NCBI GenBank assembly: GCA_965602945.1
Contig: CBFDBC010000196.1
Coordinates: 1-6,676 of the forward strand
DNA: 6,676 nucleotides
Direction of reading: 5' to 3'
From: JAUXEH01 sp965602945
GTDB lineage: Bacteria; Acidobacteriota; Aminicenantia; Aminicenantales; Aminicenantaceae
A program made the position numbers and the translations under genes. How positions within the stretch are numbered: the stretch's first letter is position 1; every line of letters begins with the position of its first letter. Positions 1-6,676 of this stretch are shown here, piece by piece. The notes below the pieces were generated by a model. It worked only from the letters and a program-made list of their open reading frames with translations, was not told the DNA's origin and did no database searches.

Positions 1-483
1 CAGTTCGAAGTCGGCGATCGTGAGTGTCGCAAAGACGGCGTTGCGGTTCATCTTACGCACGGGATTCTCATGGGGCAGAACAACTTTCATGTGCTTAGTG
101 ATGGGCCACGGGCTCAGCACGGCATTGCCGAAACCCTGTTCACTATTGCGGTACCGGGCCGAAGGATAATAGACATAATTGAGACGCAGCTTTTCTGCTA
201 TGGCCTGGACCCCTGTGGGATCCATCTCCTGAAGCAACAGGACATCCGCATCCATCAGCTGAGGGATCGATTCCAGCTCCCCGATGGCCTCCCCGACATT
301 CCTGCCGTATCTGATGTTGTAGGAAACCACCTTGAGGCTGCCGGTGAAAGGAGGGAGGGGGCCGGAGTGGCGCCCGATGAATTTTGGGCCTTCAGGATGG
401 TTGTAGTTTTGGCTGACGGTAAAACATGAAAGGGCCAGGGCGGCTGCCAGGGCGGGAATAATCCAGCGGAACCGGTTCGTCAC
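1..483 (-). CDS. EEP-superfamily lipoprotein, copy 1 (C-terminus off the left edge)
   Basis: This is a putative metal-dependent phosphodiesterase or nuclease of the endonuclease/exonuclease/phosphatase superfamily, probably anchored outside the cytoplasm. The first 161 residues are visible. Residues 6-19 are hydrophobic and end in Cys20 (ALSC), a weak lipobox. The core opens with VVSYNI (Asn56) and LLLQE (Glu86), two active-site positions of the family. GNAVLSPWPI and VVLPHENP follow. The His, Asp-x-Asn and SDH motifs would lie beyond the window. I chose the GTG at 483 because it overlaps the stop of the upstream gene (GTGA), has GGGGAG two bases before it, and gives an N-terminus that aligns without gaps to the paralogue: Cys20, Asn56 and Glu86 fall at the same positions in both. 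The usual Arg of LSRWPI is Pro here. It is clearly a tandem duplicate of the next gene. The family is firm; the substrate is unknown. Confidence 0.85.
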   Translation of the reverse strand, partial: MTNRFRWIIPALAAALALSCFTVSQNYNHPEGPKFIGRHSGPLPPFTGSLKVVSYNIRYGRNVGEAIGELESIPQLMDADVLLLQEMDPTGVQAIAEKLRLNYVYYPSARYRNSEQGFGNAVLSPWPITKHMKVVLPHENPVRKMNRNAVFATLTIADFEL

Positions 484-1334
484 CGCTCCCCGCCCGGATG
501 CGCCAACTTCACAGAGAGCCAGATGGGAAGATGGTCACTGGCCGCCGCGTCTTCGACCTTGCCGGCGGAGACCACTTCCATCCCCTTGACGAAGAGGTGG
601 TCCAGTTCCAGATCCACGAGCCCCAGGAGATCCTGCTTATGTGTAGAGCCGATGTCTCCGGTGGCCCGCACATACCCGGACCTGCGGAAGATCCGTTCCA
701 TTTCCCGCACGATGTACCCGGAATCGGTGTTGAAGTCCCCGCCGATGATCCCGAGCGGATATTTCCCGTCGAGGCTATCGGCCACATGCGCCATCTGATC
801 CAGGCGCACCTCATTCCCGACCAGGAGCGTGGGGGTGTGGACGTTCCCGACCAGTACTTCTGAACCGGCGACATCGAGCACGGAAAGGACGGCGATGCGG
901 CTCGTCTTGCGCAGTGGATTCTCGTGGGGCAGAACGACCTTCCAGTGGTCCTTGATGGGCCAGCGGCTCAGGACGGCGTTGCCGAACTCAAGGCTCTTGC
1001 GGTACATGGCCGTGGGATAAAACACGTAGTTATAGTTCAAACGGCGGGCGATCGCGTCGGCCGCAGAGGTATGGGTTTCCTGCAGCAGGATGACGTCCGC
1101 GTTCTTGAGGGCGCTCAAGCCGGCCAGGTCATCGACCGCTGCGTCCAGTTTTTCCGCCCACTGTATATTGTAGGAGACCGCTCGCAGCGTCCCCTGAAAT
1201 TGGGGCGTACCTGCGGCATAGTTACCCGAGTAGCTGGGACCGGAGGAGGTGTCGTAACTCTGCTTGACCGTGACGCAGCCGGTCCCGAATAGGCTGAGAC
1301 AAAGTGCAGTGATGGTGACTGTTTTTTTCCACAT
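480..1334 (-). CDS. EEP-superfamily lipoprotein, copy 2 (complete)
   Basis: This 284-residue protein is a putative exported endonuclease/exonuclease/phosphatase-family hydrolase. Residues 1-20 are a basic start (MWKK), a hydrophobic core and GTGC, so Cys20 is a plausible lipidation site, although the lipobox is not canonical. Residues 21-47 look like a flexible Ser/Gly/Tyr-rich linker. The catalytic domain runs from about 48 to 275 and keeps every signature I can check: SYNI (Asn56), LLQE (Glu86), NVHT (His166), GGDFN (Asp200, Asn202), LDH (Asp245) and SDHLPI (Asp267, His268). It should therefore be active on a phosphodiester or phosphomonoester. DNA, nucleotide and phospholipid substrates cannot be told apart from sequence. 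The ATG is preceded by the purine run AGAAGAAG at 1344-1351, about nine bases upstream. The gene is the first of a two-gene or longer unit, divergent from the oxidoreductase gene, and its stop overlaps the start of its paralogue. Confidence 0.9.
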   Translation of the reverse strand: MWKKTVTITALCLSLFGTGCVTVKQSYDTSSGPSYSGNYAAGTPQFQGTLRAVSYNIQWAEKLDAAVDDLAGLSALKNADVILLQETHTSAADAIARRLNYNYVFYPTAMYRKSLEFGNAVLSRWPIKDHWKVVLPHENPLRKTSRIAVLSVLDVAGSEVLVGNVHTPTLLVGNEVRLDQMAHVADSLDGKYPLGIIGGDFNTDSGYIVREMERIFRRSGYVRATGDIGSTHKQDLLGLVDLELDHLFVKGMEVVSAGKVEDAAASDHLPIWLSVKLAHPGGER

Positions 1335-1358
1335 GATTGTTTTCTTCTTCTGTGTAGA

Positions 1359-1381
1359 TATAATAAATCTCTTATATTATA
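1359..1381. promoter_or_regulatory. AT-rich inverted repeat over the EEP promoter, possible operator
   Basis: TATAATA (1359-1365) and TATTATA (1375-1381) are perfect reverse complements separated by nine bases. One arm contains the -10 of the minus-strand promoter and the other lies just downstream of its predicted start, where a repressor would block initiation. It may instead be chance symmetry in AT-rich DNA, since a -10 box is easily mirrored. No regulator gene is seen in the window. Confidence 0.25.
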
Positions 1382-1405
1382 CACGAATCCCGGCGAATTT
1401 GTAAG
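1376..1405 (-). promoter_or_regulatory. Candidate promoter for the EEP gene pair
   Basis: On the minus strand a perfect -10 TATAAT (1381-1376) lies 18 bases from a -35-like CTTACA (1405-1400, 4 of 6 matches to TTGACA). Transcription would start near 1369 and give a leader of about 35 bases before the ATG at 1334. This assumes a sigma70-like factor. The region is much more AT-rich than the flanking genes, which supports a control function. Confidence 0.5.
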
Positions 1406-1427
1406 CCCGGGCGATACGGCCTATTAT
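1399..1427 (+). promoter_or_regulatory. Candidate promoter for the oxidoreductase/DUF1080 unit
   Basis: TTGTAA (1399-1404, 4 of 6) and TATTAT (1422-1427, 5 of 6) are spaced by 17 bases, the ideal sigma70 distance. Transcription from here would start near 1434 and give a leader of about 108 bases. The -35 overlaps the -35 of the opposing candidate promoter at 1400-1405, so the two would compete for polymerase. A second, weaker possibility is TTGACT (1468-1473) with GATAAC (1489-1494), but its spacer is only 15 bases. Confidence 0.4.
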
Positions 1428-1541
1428 AACTCCCGGAAAGGCAAAAACGTTTCATCCCACATGCCGCTTGACTCCACCGGACAGGAGTGATAACTAGTAG
1501 GAGAACACGCAGGATCCCAATCCAGAGAGAGGAAAAACAAC

Positions 1542-2906
1542 ATGAACAAAGCATCGATATCCCGCAGGGAATTTATGGGGCGAAGCGCCGCCGCAGCGGC
1601 CGGCCTGATGATCGTCCCGCGCCATGTGCTGGGTGGGCCCGGCTATGCAGCGCCCAGCGACACCCTCAACATCGGATGCATTGGAGTAGGGGGCAAAGGA
1701 TCTTCGGACATCCGCTCCTGCAGCGGCGAGAACATCGTGGCCCTCTGCGATGTCGATGACACCCAGATGGCCCGGTTCCTCAAGTCGGACCGCAGCACTC
1801 CCGAGCAGAAGGCCATGTATGACAAGGCCGGCAAGTTCCGGGACTTCCGTGTCATGCTGGAGGAAGAAAAGAGCATCGACGCCGTGACCGTGAGCACCCC
1901 TGACCACTCACATGCCGTGGCCGCCATGATGGCCATGAAGATGGGCAAACACGCCTTCGTTCAGAAGCCCCTGACGCACACCATCAAGGAAGCCCGCATC
2001 CTGGCCGAGACGGCCAAGAAGATGAACGTGGTCACACAGATGGGCAACCAGGGCCACGCGGGCGAGGAAGGCCGGCTGATCAATGAGTGGCTCTGGGACG
2101 GGGCCATAGGTGACGTGCACGAAGTGCACTGCTTCACAAACCGGCCTATCTGGCCCCAGGGCATCGAGGCGCCCAAGGAGATCCCGTCCGTGCCCTCCAC
2201 GCTGGACTGGAATGTCTGGCTGGGCCCGGCCCGCTTCCGGCCCTACCACCCCGCGTACCATCCCTTCAAGTGGCGGGGTTTTTGGGATTTCGGGACCGGC
2301 GCGCTCGGTGACATGGGCGCCCATATCCTGGACCATCCCTTCTGGGCCCTCAAGCTGGGCCATCCCACAACGGTCCAGGCCAGCTCCACGCCCTACACCA
2401 AAGACTCCTGCCCACTGGCGGAGATCGTCACGTATGAATTCCCCCAGCGAGGGGAGATGCCCCCCGTGACCCTCAAATGGTTCGATGGCGGGCTGATGCC
2501 GCCGAGACCCGAAGGCCTCGAAGACGGACGCATGATGGGCGATTCCGGGGGGGGAGGCATCTTCTACGGCAGCAAGGCCATGCTCATGTACAGCACCTAC
2601 GGCAAAAACCCGCGCATCGTCCCGGAAGCCAAGATGAAAGAGTACCAGCGGCCGGAAAAGACCATCCCGCGCTCCCCGGGCATCCAGCTCGAGTGGATCG
2701 AGGCCATCAAGGCCGGGAAAAAATCCTCCACCGATTTCTCCTACTCCGGTATGCTCACCGAGGTCATGCTTCTGGGGAACGCGGCGGTTCGCGTTCAGGA
2801 ACACAAGACCAAGCTGGAGTGGGACAGCGAAAAGATGGAATTTACCAACCTCCCCGAGGCCAATCAGTACCTGCACTTCGAATACCGCACCGGCTGGGGC
2901 CTTTGA
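1542..2906 (+). CDS. Tat-exported Gfo/Idh/MocA-family NAD(P)-dependent oxidoreductase
   Basis: This 454-residue enzyme probably oxidises or reduces a sugar or polyol using tightly bound NAD(P), outside the cytoplasmic membrane. It begins with a twin-arginine signal: SRREFM at 7-12, then a hydrophobic Ala-rich stretch to about 25. The Rossmann domain follows, with GVGGKG (48-53, a GxGxxG loop), ALCDVD (67-72, end of strand 2), STPDHSHA (118-125) and VQKPL (140-144). Lys142 is the usual catalytic Lys; Gln replaces the Glu of the classic EKP motif, which is common in this secreted subgroup. The C-terminal domain carries WNVWLGPA (223-230), FKWRGFWDFGTGALGDMGAH (242-261) and the closing GWGL. Asp257 and His261 are likely active-site residues. 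GAGAGAGG (1524-1531) is a good ribosome site ten bases upstream. The DUF1080 gene starts 57 bases downstream and is probably co-transcribed. By analogy with characterised systems I infer a glycoside 3-dehydrogenase; the substrate is not determined by the sequence. Confidence 0.93.
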   Translation: MNKASISRREFMGRSAAAAAGLMIVPRHVLGGPGYAAPSDTLNIGCIGVGGKGSSDIRSCSGENIVALCDVDDTQMARFLKSDRSTPEQKAMYDKAGKFRDFRVMLEEEKSIDAVTVSTPDHSHAVAAMMAMKMGKHAFVQKPLTHTIKEARILAETAKKMNVVTQMGNQGHAGEEGRLINEWLWDGAIGDVHEVHCFTNRPIWPQGIEAPKEIPSVPSTLDWNVWLGPARFRPYHPAYHPFKWRGFWDFGTGALGDMGAHILDHPFWALKLGHPTTVQASSTPYTKDSCPLAEIVTYEFPQRGEMPPVTLKWFDGGLMPPRPEGLEDGRMMGDSGGGGIFYGSKAMLMYSTYGKNPRIVPEAKMKEYQRPEKTIPRSPGIQLEWIEAIKAGKKSSTDFSYSGMLTEVMLLGNAAVRVQEHKTKLEWDSEKMEFTNLPEANQYLHFEYRTGWGL

Positions 2907-2963
2907 CTCCGAGTCTGACACAAGGCCATATTTCTCGGCCGGCTGCGGCAAAAGGAGAAACAT

Positions 2964-3759
<796 letters not shown>

Positions 3760-3761
<2 letters not shown>

Positions 3762-3786
3762 AAAGGGGACAGGCCCCCTTTCTTTT
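3760..3786. terminator. Hairpin terminator between convergent operons, possibly a dispersed repeat
   Basis: AAAGGGG (3762-3768) and CCCCTTT (3775-3781) form a perfect seven-pair stem with a six-base loop (ACAGGC). On the plus strand it is followed by C and four T (3782-3786), giving a Rho-independent terminator directly after the DUF1080 stop at 3759-3761. Read on the minus strand the same stem ends in TTTTT, so it can also end the gpsA operon, whose stop is at 3785-3787. The motif GGGGACAGGCCCC resembles, from memory, a short element dispersed in some environmental bacterial genomes; this is not verified. Confidence 0.7.
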
Positions 3787-4903
3787 ACTTTCGGTAGCGG
3801 CGGTACCAGATCCGGGGGAACAGGGTACTGAGGATGCGGGAATAGGTGCGCAGATTCTCCCATGTGCGCAGGCTGTCCGCCTGCCGGAAAGAGGCGATGG
3901 CGCCCGCCGGGCTCTTCCCCGTCCTCTCGCAGTCGTAAAGGATGTCAAAGAGCTCGCGGATGATGGGCGCGAACATGTTCTTCTCGGAAACGAAGCGGTG
4001 GATCGCCTTGAGTGTGTGGAAACCCTCCACTGTCGTGCTGCCCACGGCCGCGAAGGTCTTCTCGACCGCTTCTCCACAGGAGCCCGACTTCTCAAAACAT
4101 TCGACAAAGGCACGCCCGAAACGGAAGTTGCGGCTGGCCTCGCTGCATGTGATGATCAGGTCTCCCAGAGAAGAGACGGCCCGGGACGTGTCGCGCCGGG
4201 CTCCGAAATACCGCTTTATGGTGTCGATCTCGACCAGGGCCCGCGGGATGTACTCTCCCAGGTAGCTGTCGCCTTCTCCCGCTCCCTTCATGATCCCCGC
4301 CATCAGGGCGAACACGTTCTTGAGCGCCCCGCCCCACTCGACACCCGCCAAGTCTTTGCATCCGAAGACCCGGAAACTGGGCGAATGCAGCAGTGCACGT
4401 ATCTTCCTGAGCCGGTGCCGGGACCCGCCGCCCAAGGACAGGGCCACCGATTTGTCGGGGTCGACCACGTCCCTGGCAAAGCTGGGTCCGGAAAGCGACA
4501 AGACCTCCACTTCCATCCCGGTTCCGGTCAGGGATTCGGTGATGACCTCGGACATGCGCTTGCGCGTGTCGATCTCGATGCCCTTGGCCAGGCTGATCAG
4601 CGTGATATCCCGGTGGATGAATTCCCGGACGCGGCCGGTCACGGAGCGCATGGTCTGTGCCGGGACTGCCAGGAACAGGCACTCCGCACCATCCACGGCC
4701 TCAGCCAAATCGGTCGTGGCCCGCAGTCCGGACGAAAGGGGGTGCTCTCCCAGGTAACGAGCGTTACTATGATGCGAATTGATCTCCTCGACCACAGCCG
4801 CATCGCGGCCGCAGAGGACGACCTCGTATCCGTCCCGGGAAGCGAAGTGATGGGCCACGGCCGTTCCGTAGCTGCCCGCCCCGAAGAATGCGAATTTTGT
4901 CAT
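3785..4903 (-). CDS. gpsA: Divergent NAD(P)-dependent glycerol-3-phosphate dehydrogenase (GpsA family)
   Basis: Enzymes of this family reduce dihydroxyacetone phosphate to sn-glycerol 3-phosphate for phospholipid synthesis in the cytoplasm. Landmarks are GAGSYGTA (8-15, nucleotide loop), FLAVPAQ (77-83), SLAKGIE (104-110, Lys107), SGPSFARDV (138-146), GVEWGGALKNVFAL (187-200, Lys195 the likely catalytic Lys) and SLGDLIITCSEASRNFRFG (245-263, with Arg258-Asn259 in the substrate loop). The 372 residues exceed the usual 330-340: a tail of about 35 residues ends in the basic IWYRRYRK. Odd points are Trp190 where Leu is usual, IPRALVEI in place of the common ITRGLxE, and a TC-to-SRN loop one residue short. 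The ATG overlaps the upstream glycosyltransferase stop (ATGA), with AAGGGA (4916-4911) seven bases before it, so the two are translationally coupled. A GpsA-like enzyme is near certain; DHAP as its substrate is likely but not proven. Confidence 0.88.
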   Translation of the reverse strand: MTKFAFFGAGSYGTAVAHHFASRDGYEVVLCGRDAAVVEEINSHHSNARYLGEHPLSSGLRATTDLAEAVDGAECLFLAVPAQTMRSVTGRVREFIHRDITLISLAKGIEIDTRKRMSEVITESLTGTGMEVEVLSLSGPSFARDVVDPDKSVALSLGGGSRHRLRKIRALLHSPSFRVFGCKDLAGVEWGGALKNVFALMAGIMKGAGEGDSYLGEYIPRALVEIDTIKRYFGARRDTSRAVSSLGDLIITCSEASRNFRFGRAFVECFEKSGSCGEAVEKTFAAVGSTTVEGFHTLKAIHRFVSEKNMFAPIIRELFDILYDCERTGKSPAGAIASFRQADSLRTWENLRTYSRILSTLFPRIWYRRYRK

Positions 4904-5655
4904 GTGCCTTTCCCTTGAGGACGTTCCCCGGTGTCATCTCGGATCAAGCGGCGGACCTCCAGCAGCTCGCGCAGAACCTGCGGCGCATCGGAACCCGGGC
5001 GCAGGCGTGTGTCCAGATCGCAGGTCCACTCCACCGGGAATTCCTCGATGCGGAGTCCCTGCCTTTGTGCACGCAGGATGATCTCCAGGTCGAACATGAA
5101 ACCGGAAGTTCTGCAGGCCCGGTACAGTTCCCGGGCGGCCTCACCCCGGTAGAGCTTGAATCCGCACTGGGAATCGCTGATCCCGGAGGGAAGGCCGGCC
5201 ACCAGGACCGCAGCCAGGTGGAACAGCCGGGAGAGGAGACGCCTCTTCCAGGGGCGATCTCTGTGGATGACGGTCTCACCATGCCTCCGCGAAGCCAGGG
5301 CCACGTCCAGCTCGCCGGCCCGGATCCTCCGGATCTGGGGCAGCGCATTGGCATAGGGCACGCAGTTCCCGCTGTCGGCGAACAACACCACCTCCCCGGA
5401 AGAGGCCAGCACCCCGGTGCGCACGGCAAAGCCTTTGCCCCGGTTCTTTTCCAGGCGGATCACCTGCAGAACCGTTTCCGAGGGCACATCCGCCTCCCGG
5501 GCGGCCTCTGCCGTGCCGTCGGAGCTGCCGTCGTCCACCACGATGACTTCGCCCCGCAGGCCGGCGTCCCGGAAGAAGGCGGCGGCCGATTCCACATCAC
5601 TCCGTATCTTTTGTGCCTCATCGAGCGCCGGGATCACGACCGAGATGTCCGTCAC
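4900..5655 (-). CDS. Family 2 glycosyltransferase, polyprenyl-phosphate sugar synthase type
   Basis: This 251-residue single-domain GT2 resembles dolichyl-phosphate glucosyl/mannosyltransferases (Alg5/DPM1 type), which move a sugar from a nucleotide donor to a polyprenyl phosphate on the cytoplasmic face. Visible motifs are SVVIPALDE (5-13), VVDDGSSDGT (39-48, donor binding), KNRGKGFAVRTG (70-81), LFADSGNCVP (91-100, at the DxD position), ASRRHGE (121-127) and SDSQCGFKLYRG (160-171). No membrane segment follows the catalytic domain, so it is likely soluble or peripheral. The second Asp of the usual DAD is Gly (Asp94-Ser-Gly), which may mark a subfamily. The start is GTG at 5655, overlapping the upstream TGA (GTGA) and preceded by GGAGG (5668-5664) at eight bases. 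It lies between an Agl23-like membrane protein and gpsA, all in overlapping reading frames. GT2 is firm; sugar and acceptor are inferred. Confidence 0.88.
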   Translation of the reverse strand: MTDISVVIPALDEAQKIRSDVESAAAFFRDAGLRGEVIVVDDGSSDGTAEAAREADVPSETVLQVIRLEKNRGKGFAVRTGVLASSGEVVLFADSGNCVPYANALPQIRRIRAGELDVALASRRHGETVIHRDRPWKRRLLSRLFHLAAVLVAGLPSGISDSQCGFKLYRGEAARELYRACRTSGFMFDLEIILRAQRQGLRIEEFPVEWTCDLDTRLRPGSDAPQVLRELLEVRRLIRDDTGERPQGKGT

Positions 5656-6676
5656 GGCTTCCGCCTCCGGGTCTCGAGGAAGGCCTCCCAGAGATCAGAT
5701 TCGATGCAGAGGGCAATGGGCACCTCGGGACGCAGCCCATAGAACTCCACCTGGTAGCGGTCCCCCAGGAGCGGTGCCAGAGCATCCATCTGATCCGGCG
5801 AGGCCACGACCAGGGGAGCGCCTCCCAACCCTCCCGCTTCCGATGCCTCCTGCCAGTATCCGACGTTGGGAAAATCCCGCAGGTACCATGGCAGGGGCCA
5901 GGTCGTGTAGGGATCGGCCACCACTTTCACTAGCAGCGCGCGGCCTTCCTCGTGGAGGGAGCTCACATCGTGGACTCGTTGGACCAGCCGTAGGAAATCG
6001 GTGGATGTGTGGGCATAGACGTAGGGATTGCGGGGATCGGCCTGGTATTGAAGGTTCGCGCGCCGGCTCTGGAAGACGAGGTGGCCCAGGCTTATTACCA
6101 GAAAAAAGATCACCAATGCCCGGTGCCAACGCTTCCGGGCCGCCCGGAGCAGGAAGGCGGCTCCCCCTCCGGCCAGGATCACCATCCCCAGATAGAACGG
6201 CAGCAGGTTCCACGGCGTCTTATACCGGATCAGGGAATAGGCCAGCGTGGACAGCAGCGTGTAGAACGCCACGAACCGCAGGAACGCCCGGGTTTCAGGC
6301 CCCAAAGCCCATGCTCTCTGCTTTCCGGCTCCAAACGCGGCCGCGGCCCCCACCCCGGCCAGCAGCAGGACCGCACCCTCGGTCCAGACGGGGCCATGCC
6401 CGTATCGGGAGAAGGCGAGCATCTTTATGTAGTAATACCAGGGATGGGCGTGCCATCCCGGGTCACCGGCCCGAGCGAAGTAGGTCCCGAATGACAGGAC
6501 AGAGTCCAGAGGCCCCCGAAGGTGGCGGAAGAACGAGGAGAAGAGGACAACGATCACGGCCAGTGCCGATCCGGCGCAGAGGGCCAGGTGCGCAGGGGAT
6601 GGGCGGAGAACCTTCCCTGCCCGCTCCCTCTCCCCGCGAAAGGCAAACCGGTTCAGCATCCAGGCCCCGGCCAGGG
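5652..6676 (-). CDS. Agl23-like multi-pass membrane protein (N-terminus off the right edge)
   Basis: Only the C-terminal part is visible. An ATG occurs at 6659, but the frame stays open to the edge and the residues before it (LAGAW) look like the end of a membrane helix, so the true start is outside. Numbered from that Met, hydrophobic segments lie at about 22-41, 93-110, 122-145, 149-169 and 179-195, followed by a soluble domain of about 140 residues. Recognisable patterns are SSFFRHLRGPLDS (41-53), HPWYYYIKML (72-81), YSLIRYKTPWNLLPFY (141-156) and TTWPLPWYLRDFPNVGYW (252-269). These recall TIGR03663, the flippase activity-associated Agl23 family, distantly related to PMT-type (GT-C) mannosyltransferases. 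It probably uses or helps transfer a lipid-linked sugar across the membrane. It is the most upstream visible gene of the operon and overlaps the GT2 by four bases. The family call is from memory; function is inferred. Confidence 0.72.
   Translation of the reverse strand, partial: LAGAWMLNRFAFRGERERAGKVLRPSPAHLALCAGSALAVIVVLFSSFFRHLRGPLDSVLSFGTYFARAGDPGWHAHPWYYYIKMLAFSRYGHGPVWTEGAVLLLAGVGAAAAFGAGKQRAWALGPETRAFLRFVAFYTLLSTLAYSLIRYKTPWNLLPFYLGMVILAGGGAAFLLRAARKRWHRALVIFFLVISLGHLVFQSRRANLQYQADPRNPYVYAHTSTDFLRLVQRVHDVSSLHEEGRALLVKVVADPYTTWPLPWYLRDFPNVGYWQEASEAGGLGGAPLVVASPDQMDALAPLLGDRYQVEFYGLRPEVPIALCIESDLWEAFLETRRRKP

Noticed and set aside
70..429. Plus-strand open frames at 70-429 and 924-1292 with similar proteins (both begin MGQN).
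   Set aside because: The similarity comes from the duplicated EEP genes on the other strand; both are antisense shadows of the same coding segment.
1424..1429. A second TATAAT-like box on the minus strand (within 1422-1429) as an upstream EEP promoter.
   Set aside because: No -35 match lies 16-18 bases upstream; the TATAAT at 1381-1376 has a better partner.
1461..1490. A nine-residue open frame (MPLDSTGQE) in the leader of the oxidoreductase gene, as a possible leader peptide.
   Set aside because: It has no Shine-Dalgarno sequence and no run of regulatory codons; an ORF this short is expected by chance.
1335..1541. A riboswitch or small RNA in the divergent intergenic region.
   Set aside because: Beyond promoter-like elements and one short AT dyad I see no conserved aptamer motif or GC-rich stems.
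2907..2963. GGCC repeats between the oxidoreductase and DUF1080 genes as a hairpin terminator.
   Set aside because: The stem is only about four pairs with no T run, and the two genes look co-transcribed.
3998..4918. A 306-codon plus-strand open frame opposite gpsA.
   Set aside because: The GpsA reading has all family motifs, while this frame shows none and has no sensible ribosome site or composition.
4888..5742. A 284-codon plus-strand open frame opposite the glycosyltransferase.
   Set aside because: It is antisense to a gene with intact GT2 motifs and has no recognisable features.

Overview
The window is a GC-rich, densely coding stretch from a bacterium. It holds seven protein genes and no RNA gene, CRISPR array, transposase or phage gene that I can see. 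The taxon cannot be fixed. A Tat-signal Gfo/Idh/MocA oxidoreductase next to a secreted DUF1080 protein is typical of Planctomycetes, Verrucomicrobia, Lentisphaerae, Bacteroidetes and related environmental lineages. The GC-rich codon use and the Agl23-like membrane protein fit an environmental, PVC-like or candidate-phylum genome better than a Bacteroides. This is inference only.

Layout. Positions 1-1334 (minus strand) hold two tandem paralogous genes of the endonuclease/exonuclease/phosphatase (EEP) superfamily. Both look like lipoproteins. They are joined by a GTGA stop/start overlap, and the second copy runs off the left edge. Positions 1335-1541 are an AT-richer divergent control region with candidate promoters for both directions; their -35 elements overlap. 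Positions 1542-3761 (plus strand) are a two-gene unit: a Tat-exported Gfo/Idh/MocA oxidoreductase followed by an exported 3-keto-disaccharide hydrolase-like (DUF1080) protein. A hairpin at 3762-3781 fills the 23-base gap between convergent stop codons and probably ends transcription both ways. Positions 3785-6676 (minus strand) are a tightly coupled three-gene operon read from the right: the C-terminal part of an Agl23-like multi-pass membrane protein, a family 2 glycosyltransferase resembling polyprenyl-phosphate sugar synthases, and a divergent GpsA-type NAD(P)-dependent glycerol-3-phosphate dehydrogenase. They are linked by GTGA and ATGA overlaps.

How the genes may work together. The plus-strand pair fits oxidation of a sugar to its 3-keto form outside the cytoplasm, then cleavage of the glycosidic bond. 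The minus-strand operon on the right fits envelope glycosylation: the GT2 could make a lipid-linked sugar and the Agl23-like protein could use or help flip it. The role of a GpsA homologue there is unclear. The EEP lipoproteins are probably exported metal-dependent phosphodiesterases or nucleases of unknown substrate. I see no clear evidence of a wholly new system. The items most worth a second look are the EEP lipoprotein duplication, the divergent GpsA embedded in a glycosylation operon, and the terminator hairpin, which looks like a dispersed repeat.
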